From contig OX377204.1 of NCBI GenBank assembly GCA_947396885.1, forward strand, positions 41,067,975-41,131,974: a stretch of DNA of 64,000 bases, written 5' to 3'. The stretch's first letter is position 1. The number at the start of each line of letters is the position of its first letter. Below are positions 46,297 to 58,066 of the stretch, one piece after another. The position numbers and the translations under genes are program-made. This DNA is from Heligmosomoides polygyrus polygyrus (Eukaryota > Nematoda > Chromadorea > Rhabditida > Heligmosomidae). The notes below the pieces were generated by a model, which saw only the letters and a program-made list of their open reading frames with translations, made no database searches and was not told where the DNA came from.

Positions 46297-46602
46297 AATA
46301 AAGGATAAAGGATAAAGGACGGCGTTACTCAATCCCTTTTGGGATGCGCCACGCATTCTACTTTTACGGGATGGTGTGTAGGCCAGTTGAATGCGAATTT
46401 GGCCATACAATGACTTGCGGTGGCCAGCCGATGAACAACTCAGCGCTTTATCCTTCCCAGACAAGTCTGGTACCAATTCACCGACCCCGGAGGGACGGAA
46501 GGCTTGGTTGGCCTGTGCGGGAAATCCAAACCAGGAACCTGGTATCGGTCGGGCGCACGCGACAGTCGCGCCTCCTCCGACTGCGCCACACGCGCCCGGC
46601 TC
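46297..46602 (-). repeat. tRNA-derived SINE, copy 4 (best preserved)
   Basis: On the minus strand it begins GTGTGGCGCAGTCGGAGGAG (A-box-like, about 46576-46595), continues with GGTTCCTGGTTTGGATTTCC (B-box-like), has a body of about 200 bp and ends in tandem CCTTTAT units (46297-46318). Head, body and tail match the copies at 1557, 12246 and 37925. Confidence 0.75.
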
Positions 46603-47459
46603 AAAATACCACTCGTAATTTAAAATGGAGCAAGTCCTCTTCTAAATGGTGATGCGTACGAATTGCGTTAATCTTTAAATTTTCAAGTGCAAGAGCCGAT
46701 TCCCTCAACACGTGTGCAATAATAGGCTACATACATCGCATCTTGCCTCAAGGCCTTCGTTTGAAAAAAAGTGAGCATAACCGTAACTTTTATGAGTTTT
46801 CTCTTCATAAAACCTTGTGATTTTCTTTAATGTGTCAATGCTACTGGGACGAACGAGACTGTTGAGTGGATCAGTTTTACTGAGCGGCTCAACGATCAGA
46901 TTATGCTCTTCAAAGGCTTAAAGGGTCCAGCTATTCAAACTTGTTATCTGTGTGACACTTTTCAACTACTAGCACCATCTTAGACATCCTTCTACGTGTG
47001 AAACGAAACACTTTAAGTTAAGAGAAATACACCCCATCGATAAAGCCGAGTGACGTCGTCACCACTGTCGTTCAGTAACCTAGTAACGGCTGAGACACAT
47101 GTCACTCCGACTGGCTGAACTGATGATGAGCGTGCCACTATCATTCTTAACGACTCGTATATCGCCACTGCAGCTCTCAGTTTGAAAGAAATGGCAATGA
47201 TTCTATAGGTTGAAGCACATCCATTTCCAGCACGCATTACAGGATTTCTAGCAAAAGTCACAATGCTTCCAACGCCTACATATACCTAACGAGATGTTGG
47301 CCTTATACACGAAATCCTGTGCATAACATCAAAGTCGGTTTCGTCATGCTCCTGAACCCAGTGCTTGGGTAGTCAAAAGACAACACCCATTACTAGCCAA
47401 TCGGTTTTTTCGAGCTACCAGTACTATCTCATGAGCTGCAAATTCAAGTTGATAGACCA
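46603..47459. other. Intergenic; nothing recognised
   Basis: An 82-codon minus-strand frame (47013-47261) is the longest; no motif or splice support. Confidence 0.35.
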
Positions 47460-48640
47460 AATTTTCAAAAACGGACGTCGGATTCGTAATCAGCGCACAA
47501 AATAACCATTAGATGATTTTGAACGAGAAAATTTGGCCAATTTCGAAAATATCGATTTTCTATGACGTCATCGTCCGCGAAGGCTCGGCCCACGTCCTCG
47601 ATGGGAAGTCGTCAAAAAATCGCTTTTTCCAGAATTGGTTGAGAGTAAAACCATTCGATAGAGCTTTTCGTGCTGAAGGAAACGGTACCATTGCGAGTGA
47701 CGAAAGCTCTAATCTGGGTGAGTAAGAGCGCAAGAAACTCTAACCGCTATCTTACGCCGCTCTAAACTGGCAGATGAGGCCAAGGCAGTTCAGGCAGCTG
47801 AGGAGCTGTGAGCATGTCATCGTTAAGTGCCTTCAGTATTCTGCTAGCATACGCCTTTACATGCCGTTAGCACGCCGCGTCTTCCTGCAGGGGTCGACTG
47901 AAGTTGGAAAAAATCGTGTCACACCGGCTAACCTGCATTTTCGCGCCGCTATAATTTCGCTTGTTTATAAGCTATAACCCTGCACTTTCGCGGACTATTA
48001 AGGCATTGTACTGCCTACAAAATTCACGAGCCGCAACCGGAACGATTGGAATCGACGGAGTTATTGCGCTCCGAACACACTCGCGCGTGCAATTTGCGAG
48101 TGGTCGCGCCCACTCGATTGATAGGTTCGATTCTATATGCATTGTTCACGGCGCACTCCAAAGGCAAGCTGAACAGGCTAGGAGCATTTTCTAGGTAGAA
48201 CGACTGGGAATTTCGATAAAACTCCCCAAACGGTCACTCTAGAGGCTCTCGCGCTCACTCGACCTCACACTGCGAGTGGTCGCGCCCACTCGATTGATAG
48301 GTTCGATTCTATATGCATTATTCACGGCGCACTCCGAAGGCAAGCTGGACAGTCTTAAGGCAATTTCTGAGTAGAGCGGCCGGGAATTTCAATAGAATTC
48401 CCCAAACTCTCCCTCTACAGGTTCTCGCGCCCACTCGATTGATCATGTCCGGCCTATATGCATTGTTGAACTCTATTGATTTATATGTCAAAAGATAGAG
48501 CTCAGCCTGCTGAGCTTAAATGTATGTTTTTCTTTTCACAAGCGCTTGATTTTAAAGAAAGTTATATAAAAGAGCCGCTTTGGAACGCTTTTTCGGGAAT
48601 TGACCAAAAGACATGCGCGGCACTGTAGTAACAATGTTTT
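47460..48640. mobile_element. Partial palindromic-family element (single arm)
   Basis: Matches the right arm of the palindromic family from its centre outward, including ATGACGTCATCG near 47561, the 70-codon peptide frame (47513-47725) and three subrepeats with CACTCGATTGATAGG (48111, 48284, 48433). It ends in the GACATGCGCGG terminus shared with 5935-7370 instead of the AATACCGCC terminus, so two end-types share one interior. Confidence 0.55.
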
Positions 48641-49346
48641 GACACATTCGCATAAGCCTGTAGCGGCTGGCAGAGAGGCTCCATGTTGTTACAGGACGTT
48701 TTGTTGCGATCAAAACCGAAAAAAATCGCACAATAAAAACAAAACAAACGATTTTTAGATTTTAGAGTAGAGAGATATTATAATGATAGATTTTCTCATG
48801 TAAGGCGAGTGACTGTGACTAACAGAGATCTAACGTAAGAGCACCAAATCAATGTTGTAGAGCATATCAGCGGTTATCATTATCAACGGATGCGAGTTGA
48901 ATTATCAGCACTGTCAATAAGGTGTGAGATATGCATCTCGCGCTCATTCCTCATTTCTCGTCTTCCTTAACTGCTCCAAAGGTCACGAGATGTTTCAGTG
49001 AGCATCATTCAGATGGTGCGCTCCTTTCAAAATGGTGAAGTTAATCATGCGGAAGTAAGTCTTTGAGAAAGTTCTCAGATGTGGTGACCACCACTACTCA
49101 ACTCCGTGATCAAGCGTGCAATTGCCTATTGCCAAGTTTAGAGCAAGGGTGCATTCCCTTTCTCCTTTACAACATTCATAAAAAATTACGCAGAAACTTT
49201 TAAAATAAAAGCAATGGGTTGGCTAGTGGACGTGTAATTGTAGGAGGGCAGCTAGGATAGCTTTGGCGAAGGTAACGTTACCACAGAGAAAGCGCTACCC
49301 TCTAGCTTTGCACCGCATATACTTTTAAAATACTAGGCCACGACGT
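48641..49346. other. Intergenic; nothing recognised
   Basis: AT-rich flank of RTE copy 2 without motifs or plausible exons. Confidence 0.4.
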
Positions 49347-49356
49347 GTGCTAGAGG

Positions 49357-51763
49357 GGAGGTGGCGATTTACGTTCCTCCACGCGGTGCCACTGGAAACT
49401 GCTCGTTTCCGCGAGCTAAGCCAAACACGGACATTCGAATGCAGGCGACTGGCCCTCGTGACAGGCCGGCCTACGAAGAACCCAATGTCACATCGTATGG
49501 GTGTATGTCAGTTAATGTTTTCCGAGATAGTGCCACCGCGTCCGCGGGAGCCGACGCTCACTCGTAAAGCCCGGCGAGTGTGAGAAGTATGCGAGGGTAA
49601 CTGGTGCGAGGACGGCATCGGGGGGGGGGGGGGCAACTGAGCTAGTCCAAAAGTCCCGTAACGTAAGCAGGACCCGCGTGGCAACGCTGAATGTTGGTAC
49701 GTTGACGGGCCGCTCGTGCGAGGTGGTTGAAGCACTGGAGCGTAGAAGAGTTGATTTCTGTGCGGTGCAGGAGACGAGGTGGTCCTGCCACAAGTCAAGG
49801 GACACAGGACGTGGCTTCAAGGGCGTTCTATGCGGTAGTCCCAGGACCGCCAGCGGTGTTGGTATAATCGTCTCCGAGCGCTTCCGAGACTCGATTGTAA
49901 GTGTCGAGCGCTTTGACGATCGACTGATGAAGATCGTCGTCGCCGCTAAGGAGCGACTCTTCCACTTCTCTGCGTGTGCTCCGCAGACTGGCTGTTCTGA
50001 TCAAGCCAAGGATGAGTTTTGGAGCCTGCTTGATGAGAAGACAGCAGAGGTACCGTCGTAGGACGTCAACATTGTCGCTGGTGACCTTAATGGGCAAGAA
50101 AGACGGGTACAGCTGTCATGGTGGATTCGGCTATGGGTTGCGTAACACAGATGGTGAGCGTATCCTTGAATGTGCGGGTTCGCATAACCTCACCATTATG
50201 AACACCGTGTTTCGTAAACGGAACTCCCACCTTATCTCGTTCTATAGTGGGAACACCAAGATAGACTTCGTCCTTGTGAGAGATCGTGACTGAAATCTCG
50301 TCACAGACGCGAAGATCGTGCCGTATGAAACGGTCGCCCCACAGCATCGTCCGCTGATCTGTACTTTGAAGATCGCCCCTCAAAGGCTGCAGCAGGTTGA
50401 GCGATGCTGTGCTGCAAGAATCAAGTTGTGGCGAATGAGAGAGAGGGAAGCAGCTGTGATTTCTCGCATACGGTTACCGACGGTCACAACTGTCGGCGAA
50501 ACTTGGAAGAAGGGTGCCGACGCGATACTTCAAGCTGCGAAGTCAGAACTTGGCCATACGAAGCCTGTACGACGAAAGGTCGACATGCAGGCATGGCTGT
50601 GGACAAACGATGTGAAAGAAAAGGTTCGAGAGAAGAAAGCGCTTTATCATGTGTTTCTCGGTGGCAAGACCGCCAATAACTGGCAAAAGTACCACGAAGC
50701 GAAAAAAGCTGCCAAGAAGCGGTGGCCGTTGCAAAAGCCACTCATTACAATGATGTCAACGAGAAGCTCGAGTCGTGCGATGGTGAGCGGTATTTGTACC
50801 GACTTGCGAAAAACCGTCATCGCCAATCCGAGGATATAGAGAAGTTCTTTGGCATCAATGGTGTGAACGGCCATCTTCTGACAGAGCGCAAAAAGGCCTT
50901 GAAGCGATGGTGCGATTATTTCGAGGAAATTTCGACTGAAGAGTTCCCTTATCCGGTCGTCCCTTCTGTGGCTCCTATCCACGGTTCCGTCCACAAAATC
51001 ACTGTGGAGGAAACTGACGCGGCTCTGAGGATGATGAGACCGGGCAATGCGACTGGTCTAGATGACTTGCCAGCTGATTTATGGAAGTCAAAGTTCTGGT
51101 ACTCTGCTGAGTGGCTGGCCAAGTTTTTCAACCAGGTTGTAGCGGAGAAGAAGATGCCTAATGTTTGGCAAAAAAGCACGACGATCCCGATATGGAGCGA
51201 GAAGGGCAAGATGCTCAAATTACCGTCCGATTCGATTGCTTTCACACAGCATGAAAATCTTCAAGCGAATCCTCGATAGCCGAATTCGCGAAATCCTCAA
51301 GCTTTCCAGCAATCAGTTCGACTTCGTGGGTGGTTGTGGCACTATCGATGCCATACATGCCGCCCGTCTTCTAGTAGAGAAGCATAGCAAGAAACAGAGG
51401 CCGGTGCTTCTTGCTTTTCTCGACTTGGAGAAGGCCTTCGATCGAGGCTATTCGGCAGAAGTTCGGTGTCGCGCCGATAGCGGACAAGATGCGCGAAGCT
51501 CGCTTACGATGGTACGGCAACGTTCTGCGTGGAAACGAAGACAGCGCCCGTGAGACAGGCCTTAAATTCGAAGTGTCTGGGAAGCGGCCTAGAGGGCGCC
51601 TGAAGCAGCGCTGAGCGGATACATACGTTACAAAAGGACTTTAAAGTAGATGGTGTCCACCCTAACCTAGCACGGGATCGGGAAAGATTGCGACATAGCA
51701 CCAGAAAAGCGGACCCCGCCATAAAGCGGGACAAACGCTGAAGAAAAAGAAAAATAAGAATGC
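49357..51763 (+). mobile_element. RTE-clade LINE, copy 2 (internally deleted)
   Basis: Starts with GGTGGCGATTTACGTTCCTC, matching the 5' end of copy 1, and ends in an A-rich GAAAAAGAAAAA tail. Flanks GTGCTAGAGG (49347-49356) and GTGCAAGAGG (51764-51773) form a probable 10-bp target duplication with one mismatch. About 0.7 kb of the reverse transcriptase is deleted at 51444, joining AFDR directly to AIRQKFG, so the catalytic YADD is gone. A G run at 49620-49633 sits at the same place as the C run of copy 1. Confidence 0.88.
49678..51614 (+). pseudogene. RTE endonuclease-reverse transcriptase, copy 2
   Basis: The endonuclease begins ATLNVGTLTGR (49678), with QETRW, SGVGIIVSE, a GDLNG site (near 50078, in frame after a stop at 50059), KIDFVLVRD and QHRPL near 50340: all catalytic positions of an APE-type endonuclease are visible. 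A linker follows to about 51150, then reverse transcriptase motifs SNYRPIRLLSHSMK and FLDLEKAFDR, then the deletion. The C terminus reads RLRWYGNVLRG and KRPRGRLKQR with a stop at 51612. Stops and at least three frameshifts are present. Endonuclease is better preserved than in copy 1. Confidence 0.87.
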
Positions 51764-51773
51764 GTGCAAGAGG

Positions 51774-52786
51774 AATGCAATGTTGTGATGCTGATCTTTC
51801 CTACACCTTTTTCTTCCCTTGACTTTATATTCCAACGGAATGCTATAGCTGCGGTGCACCCAGGTAAGAAAAGCGCATAATGTGGCGCAAAGTGTCTCGC
51901 GCTCGCCAGTAAACGCACAAAAAAGTGCGGGCGAGCTTTTGGATGTTCTAACTCCCATGGAACTTCAAGTTGAGACCAGGATCATTAGAAAGAGCTCGGA
52001 ATACTGATTGAATGCTGATTACGCATATGGATGTTAAAATTGCAAAATGAAATTCCTGAGCGAGTTATGGCCTGCCGAAATCGGGGGCCTCACCACAGGC
52101 TGGCTGTGCGACACACCTGGCGTGGGAGTGGTGAGTCATCGGCTCCGTAAGATTGACCGGCCAGCTGTGACGGTGGCGCAGTGGTACTGCTCCGCTCGTC
52201 AGGTACGACGACGTTGGGTCGGTTCCCGTCTCTGCCGATTTTCTTGCGAATCATAGTTTATCTTCGTAATGACGTTTTGTTCTGAATTATAAGAAACTGT
52301 AAACCTGGGGTTTAACGTCTCCCTGATTTTGCGTATTTCTTACATAAGTCACTTATGCAGGGTTGTTGTAGTTCTACGAGAGGGTAATAAGACCATGAGA
52401 CGCTCAGCTAACTGCACCTGGCCTCGCGGATAAGCATCTGCTTTGCATTACTCCACAGGTCTTTCGAAACTTCCCTCGAAACTCACGTCATAAATCGGGA
52501 AACGATCGAAGTAAGCAAACAACAGTGAAAGAGTATTACCCCTCTGATTGCCTTTAAAGTTCAAGCTTCTTGTCCAAAGGGCCATTAATCAAGCAATCAC
52601 CTCAATTGCAACTGCACTTTGCATTTGTACGACCGCAATGATCTTTGAGCCGATATATCTTCATCTTAATGTGATGGTTTAAGTCCTCGATCATTTACAA
52701 CAGCATTTCAATGTAGCCTCCCTCTTCCGCTTCGAATTCGCTGACAGCATCGCGGACTTATGGTTTAATGGTTTTTGAGTTAACCC
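51774..52786. other. Intergenic with a tRNA-like SINE head
   Basis: At 52170-52245 the plus strand reads ACGGTGGCGCAGTGGTACTG followed about 40 bases later by GGGTCGGTTCCCGTC, spaced as tRNA A and B boxes. No acceptor stem pairs, so this is probably a SINE head of a different type from the four other copies. Nothing else recognised. Confidence 0.4.
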
Positions 52787-53550
52787 TTGCTAATTCGCTC
52801 GGTTCGCAGGGACACGGACTTTGAAGGTAACCTTGATCGGGCACCTCCAAGCAGTGGAAGACTCCGCCTTTCTCGTCGCGGTCAAGAAGCATCCGGAGGC
52901 TACCACCCGCAGTCTTGCGACAAGACTCGGATGTACCCCACCGACTGTCGTCAGCAGCCTCCAAGCCCTCGGCTACAGAAAAATTGCTGGAACCTTCTAT
53001 CCTTGACGGGTAGCACGCAGCCCACCCGTGTATCCATCTGCCAGTCTCCTTCACGTTCGCCTCGCAATACGTTTCTGGAAGACTTTATTACTGTGGACGA
53101 GGGTTGGGTTTTCTGCGATCCCAATGCACACCGCATCGTTTGGCAACGTCGTGTAGAAGAGCAGCCTACGCAACCAAAGTCGAATGTGCACATCAAGAAC
53201 GTCTATGCTGCTTCTGGGACTCAGAATGCTGTACCAAAAAATGCTCCCACAAGGTCACACGGTCACCGCTGTCGCTAACGCCACTCAGCTCCAAAAACTC
53301 GAGGAAGCTGTTCGGGAAAAGCGGCCGAAACGAACGAAGCGACACAGCAGGAAATCGGGAGCTGGGCTAGGGACCGTGCCCCATACGCCATATTCTATTG
53401 AAATAGCTCCCTCAGGTGACCATTTGTTTTCCTAAAGGCCTTCTTCGCTAAGAAAAGTTTCACAACCTTTGAGGACTTAAATTGGGCGCTAGCCGACTTC
53501 TGCGACTCCAGGTCATCCCAGTTCTTGGAAAAGGAGATTGCTGACCGCTA
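52787..53550 (+). pseudogene. Decayed mariner-family transposase
   Basis: In pieces across three frames: a helix-turn-helix remnant (ATTRSLATRLGCTPPTVVSS, near 52900), RVSICQS, FLEDFITVDEGWVF with the first catalytic Asp (53093), PKSNVHIKNV, LPQGHTVTAV..ATQLQKL and REKRPKR (53240-53330), then IAPSGDHLF where SPDIAPSDYHLF is expected, so the third Asp is displaced, and a tail FFAKKSFTTFEDL. The HDN region holding the second Asp is missing. Order and motifs fit a mariner-type DDD transposase. Terminal inverted repeats not found. Confidence 0.75.
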
Positions 53551-54815
53551 AAAAAAAGAAAATTCTATCAATGCTTTTCGACCAGCCTAGTAATAACGTT
53601 GAAACATCTTTGAGAACTCGAAATTTTCTAGGACGAGCTACGGATTGCAATGTAGCAACCTTTTCACTAGAGGTGTATGATGCTCGTGGCAGACATTTAT
53701 TGTAGAAGCACCAGCAAGTAAATCCTTCTATATACGAAAACCCTTCCATGTTTTTAGCTATGGGTTTGACGCTGGAGCGAATATGTACATGTTTACGTCA
53801 AATAGACAATCTAAATGATATTTTTGAAATTTTCGTTTTATGGCGCTTTTCGACTTTCTCGGAAAACTCAATTATCTGTTGCTCAGCTTTCTAAAAAGAA
53901 ATTTCAAAACTTTTGCCCATACCTGATTCCAACTACGTCTTTTCCTATCTGTTTCGTGCTCTCCTCCAGGTCAATTGGGCAAGGCAACAAACTCTAGGGT
54001 GGACCGAATTTTAACATGAGCAAGCTGTTATCGCCACATCTCGAATTTTAACAAGAGCGAGCTGTGTTCACCACATCCTGGTTCCCCCCCCCCTCTTGCT
54101 CAGTTCTGTGCTTCCCCACAGCCTGGAAGAGAGCACATATTACTAAGAACAAGGCCAGTTCTGTGCTCACACCCCTTCTGTCGCCTACCAGCTGATCGAA
54201 TTTAGTTCAGCACCATTCAGTACGACGCGCTCGTTGGCAGGGTGCACCTCTTTGCCATGCAGTACTTGTGCTGCACAAATAAGACGTCTTCTTCGAGATT
54301 CTTTTTCAACACCTCGAAGGAAAAGCCACATTTCGTCTGAATTGATACGCCAATATTCCCAGAATGCCGAACATGAACGTCCGTAGTCCTAGTTAGTTCG
54401 CTTAGTTCGTTTTCAAGCGAGCAAATAACAAATAAATAAATTAATAAAAAACAAACAAAAATAACATCAAAATTTTGCTTTGAAAGAAGAACTGGATCTT
54501 GACTGCGTCTTGGCTGTTTTATTTCAGGCGAACCTAAATAACACCATGAGTATTCAAGTCGCAAACATCCCAGCACTCATTTTCAACCATGCTTTCCGTT
54601 GAAGCTCTTTTATTAGGAGCGAGAAGAAAATAGCATAGACCAACTCCTCTGTGTTGCTCTCGGTATGGACATAGCTACCGCCTTGCCTGCGTTTCGCTTC
54701 TGCCTGGGATTCGGGATAACGCTAATCCTGCCATATGAGCAGCCAAGTCCGGTTTCCATTTGCAGCGAGTTTGATTCTGTTTGACTGATGAAGTGAATAA
54801 GATCCATCCGAACTC
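53551..54815. other. Intergenic; short repeats only
   Basis: Contains a tandem pair of about 45 bp (GAATTTTAACATGAGC / GAATTTTAACAAGAGC, 54007 and 54051), a C run (54085-54093), a TCTGTGCTT...AGAGAGCACA hairpin half-site (54098-54140), and a possible LINE tail at 54408-54445. No gene recognised; the 119-codon frame 54217-54576 (minus) lacks support. Confidence 0.35.
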
Positions 54816-54818
54816 TAA

Positions 54819-54961
54819 AGTCCCACACACACTTCTGCGGCAACGCCGCTCGCCGCTATGGTTAAGAATAGGGCAGGGACGCCGCCGGCGGCGAGCTCTG
54901 CGTCCCTGCCCTATGGTTAGGGATAGGGCAGCGGCAACGCCGCAGAAGTGTGCGGGGCCCT
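54819..54961. mobile_element. PIF/Harbinger-like MITE, short relative (143 bp)
   Basis: Ends AGTCCCACACACACTTCTG and the complement of AGGGCCCCGCACACTTCTG are flanked by TAA on both sides (54816-54818, 54962-54964). The ACTTCTGCGGC core of the ends and the internal CCCTATGGTTA...ATAGGGCAG units match the 454-bp element at 20646-21099. Confidence 0.8.
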
Positions 54962-55974
54962 TAAGACGGTCCCTAACGTCGCTGGTCATCGAGATATTCC
55001 TCTCCATTCTAAAGGTAGATGAAGCAACGATGTGCTACCCTCCAGCAATGCAACAACTCCGCTGAATGCAGCATTGGATCTATCTCTATCTTTCAAATTC
55101 TTGACAAAGATGAGCTTCCCTGCTGTGAGAACAGCCCGAAGTTAGTCGTTAACATTGCTTTACAAACAAGCAGCACGAGGACGAATGGCACGTTGTCAAT
55201 GTCGTGTGAAATCTATAGAGATTTACTCTACCACCTGCGCTACAGGTCTCATGACAGGGTGAAAGGTGAAAAGAGAAGGGAGCGCCATCGGCTAAAAGGA
55301 AGAGGAAGTAGCAAAGTTCGGATGAACTTCTAGAGCCACTACTACTTCGGAAAGTCAACATTCCTCCACGAATGAGTCTAGACTCTTGCAAAAGAAGGCC
55401 AAAGGAATGTAGAGAAACGTCTTAATTTGAACTGTCAAGTGTATCAATGTGACTCCTTTGGCTGTGTTTACTCAATCATTTGCTTCAGCAAAGAATGCAC
55501 AGCTTTCAGTGCTATGATGGCGAGTCATGTAATGGAAAAGAAGGCTCTATGCAAACTAAAGGTACCGGATAACTATTATGTAAGTGATTTATTTTGCCAT
55601 TTATGAAGGATGATTTCGTTCGCATTGTCTTCCAACTGCCTACGCTGTTTGGCTTTATATTTATTTTACTGAAGTACGAGATAGATACACGAAGAAGTGA
55701 AGAAGGGGAATGAAGAAGGAAAACAAGATCAGGAACAACACTCACAAAAACTGTGAGATACATGATAATCCCCCCCCCTCACATATACAAATGCAATATA
55801 AGAGGAGTGAGCAGCTGAAGAACGCCACTTAGTGTATTCGAGCAACATGCCACTGTAGTTATTTGAATGCCAACAAATTTCGATTATTCGAATTCGAATA
55901 CATTATGCGAATTTCGAGCACTCGCATTCGAGAGGAACAACGAGTTCCAGAAGTAAAGGAAGCACCGGTGGTCT
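54962..55974. other. Intergenic; nothing recognised
   Basis: Short frames only. A C run lies at 55770-55779 and a GAATTCGAA-type inverted stretch near 55880-55935. A fragment with CTACCACCTGCGCTACAGG at 55229 resembles a tRNA A-box region on the minus strand but lacks a B box. Confidence 0.3.
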
Positions 55975-57122
55975 TCCTAGAATAATATGATCTTCCTTGG
56001 CACGAATGACACCCTTCGGACGTTTAGGGTAGGACTCAACGGCGGCACGCAAGGTTGCTTGCGGAATTTCCTTCCATGCTTTTTCCCGTGAAGATTTCAA
56101 TCCTCGGACCGTAGTGCACCTTTTAGCGCAGGCTTCACCCTCTAGAACGAACCAACGCAGTAGTCCGTAACACTCAAATCTTATGAGTTTATCGGCCATT
56201 CAGAAACAGGGATGAAGTTGGGAAGATTCCTTGCGCACTACTCCTGAGTCTTCTTGGACTTATGAGCGGGTTCGCCGTTCTGTTGAAAGGTCCATATTGT
56301 ATTTCCAGAGTGTTCTTGAGATTAGGAAAGCAACTTCTTCATCACAATGTCGTTCACGTAGACAATGGTGTTGACCTTGGCTCCTTTTTTAACGAAAACC
56401 AATTGTGTCCGTCCTGTGGCGCAAACTCCGGCCTAAACCATCAGGGAAGCTGCATAAGAGTTTCTGTTAACGGTGTCTGCATCGTCACCACTTTCAGCCA
56501 ATAATAGCGAGTTTTGGCGGTCAAAATGCTGCTCAATTGAGAAAAGTTTCTTATCAGTTAAGAGCGTCGTGCAGTGGTCGTGCCGCTCGAGGAGCCTTGG
56601 ACAATTTTTCTCCTTCCTTCCATCTGTGCAGGCGTTTGTCCGCGCAGTTGACGGAACTTGTAAGGGTATAGTCCAAGTTCATTCTTAGCAACTCGCTTCA
56701 TCGTCGTAGCCGATACGTTTAGCTCGGATGCCATCTTTCTCATGCTGCGGCCCCGATTCCACTTGAACTGTTCTTCCACAATTTTTCAAAGACTGCTCCT
56801 AGCTACGGATACCGGGCAGCCAGGTCGGGAACGATCAACGAGAGAGTTACGTTCCACCCAGCGATAGACTGTCATGTTGTGCAGCTTCAGCAGACGAGCG
56901 ATGTTGCGAACAGAAAGTCCTGCCCTTCTCGGATGCAAGATTGCGCCTCTTTGAGAGCAAGACTTTACCATTTCTGATAGAAGCAGTGTGGAGATGCAAA
57001 AAACACTATATACGGTTAAGATGACATGTAGAATCCTAAGGAGCAATGGAAACACAAAAATGTTCACAAACAAATACAAAAAATGACGCGCGAAAAAGTG
57101 ACCACATTTATGGCGCACCCTG
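55975..57122 (-). mobile_element. Tc1/mariner-type transposon with decayed transposase
   Basis: The right end is CAGGGTGCGCCATAAATG (minus strand, starting at 57122) flanked by TA. The minus-strand gene starts about 56971 and reads AILHPRRAGLSVRNIARLLK (first helix-turn-helix) and DRSRPGCP; then WNRGRSMRKMASELNVS (second helix-turn-helix, 56740), FDRQNSLLLAESGDD, SLMV, and WTFQQNGEPAHKSKKTQ near 56285, where the usual catalytic Asp of QQDGAPAH is Asn. It ends with CAKRCTTVRGLK and AVESYPKR. Stops and frame changes are present. The left terminal repeat was not found, so the 3' end of the element is lost or diverged. Confidence 0.75.
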
Positions 57123-57659
57123 TAAATAGAAGTGCGTACTTTCTCTGAGACATAGATCGTCATACCGCAGATTTTCGAAACGAGGAGATGCCACCTTTTT
57201 GAACATTCCTACACGAGAAGGCATGAGCTGAGAGCATGTGTCATATGAATAGTTCTATTTCATGTCTGATGTGCTTTAATTGGCTTTCTCACGTGATATT
57301 GCTGGACTGTGATATGACTGGTGACAATCTGGCCACCGTTATTGCTCAGTTCAGTTTCTCTGTGCCGGTGATGGACTTCCCTACTATTGTATTCTATTCC
57401 TAATATTCTATTACTAATGGGGAGCGCTAGCAGAGGATTGCGGAAACAATCATGCAACAGAAGAAGGACATGTTCACCTCCATGAACATCACTCCAAGGG
57501 GCATTCAGCTATAATGGAGACAACGGCTGCACCTTCTACATATGGTACAACCCATCTCTATCTAAGGCTCGACGTTGGACAATGCTGCTAAAAGGTCTCC
57601 ATGTACGACTCCGTATGAATCTCGCCATCGAAGGTGTTATGTAGTGGTGAATTGCTTGA
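57123..57659. other. Intergenic; nothing recognised
   Basis: No exon or repeat could be linked to other parts of the window. Confidence 0.4.
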
Positions 57660-57842
57660 GCTCCACACGAGGGTTTGAAAGGTGTTTATTGGCAAAGGTG
57701 TTTTTTCGACGGGATGTCCTTCATCATAGCCTGAAGGGAAAGGTCAAATCAGCTTGTGGCCACCGCGTCAGGCGTCGCCTCAACCTTAGAAAATTCAAGA
57801 CATCAGATGCCAACAAACACCTTTAAAACCCTCATGTAGGGT
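57660..57842. mobile_element. Short MITE (about 180 bp)
   Basis: GAGGGTTTGAAAGGTGTTTA at about 57669 is inverted as AACACCTTTAAAACCCTC ending near 57832, with TTGGCA/TGCCAA continuing the match inward. No coding capacity. Target duplication unresolved. Confidence 0.5.
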
Positions 57843-58066
57843 TCAAGCAATAGAACAATGCTGCTAAAGCGCGGCTGATGATTTCAAACACGACGCCGCC
57901 ATCCATACTCGCCAGACGACAACTTCATTATGTCGACGTAGGGCGATACTTTTCATAGTTTTATTAGGTTGTAACGAAATAAATGGCACTGAACCACTGT
58001 GAATTTAAACAGTTAATATCTCGGCTTGTAGGCAAGTTTACTAATCGAAATAAAAACCTTCTGATT

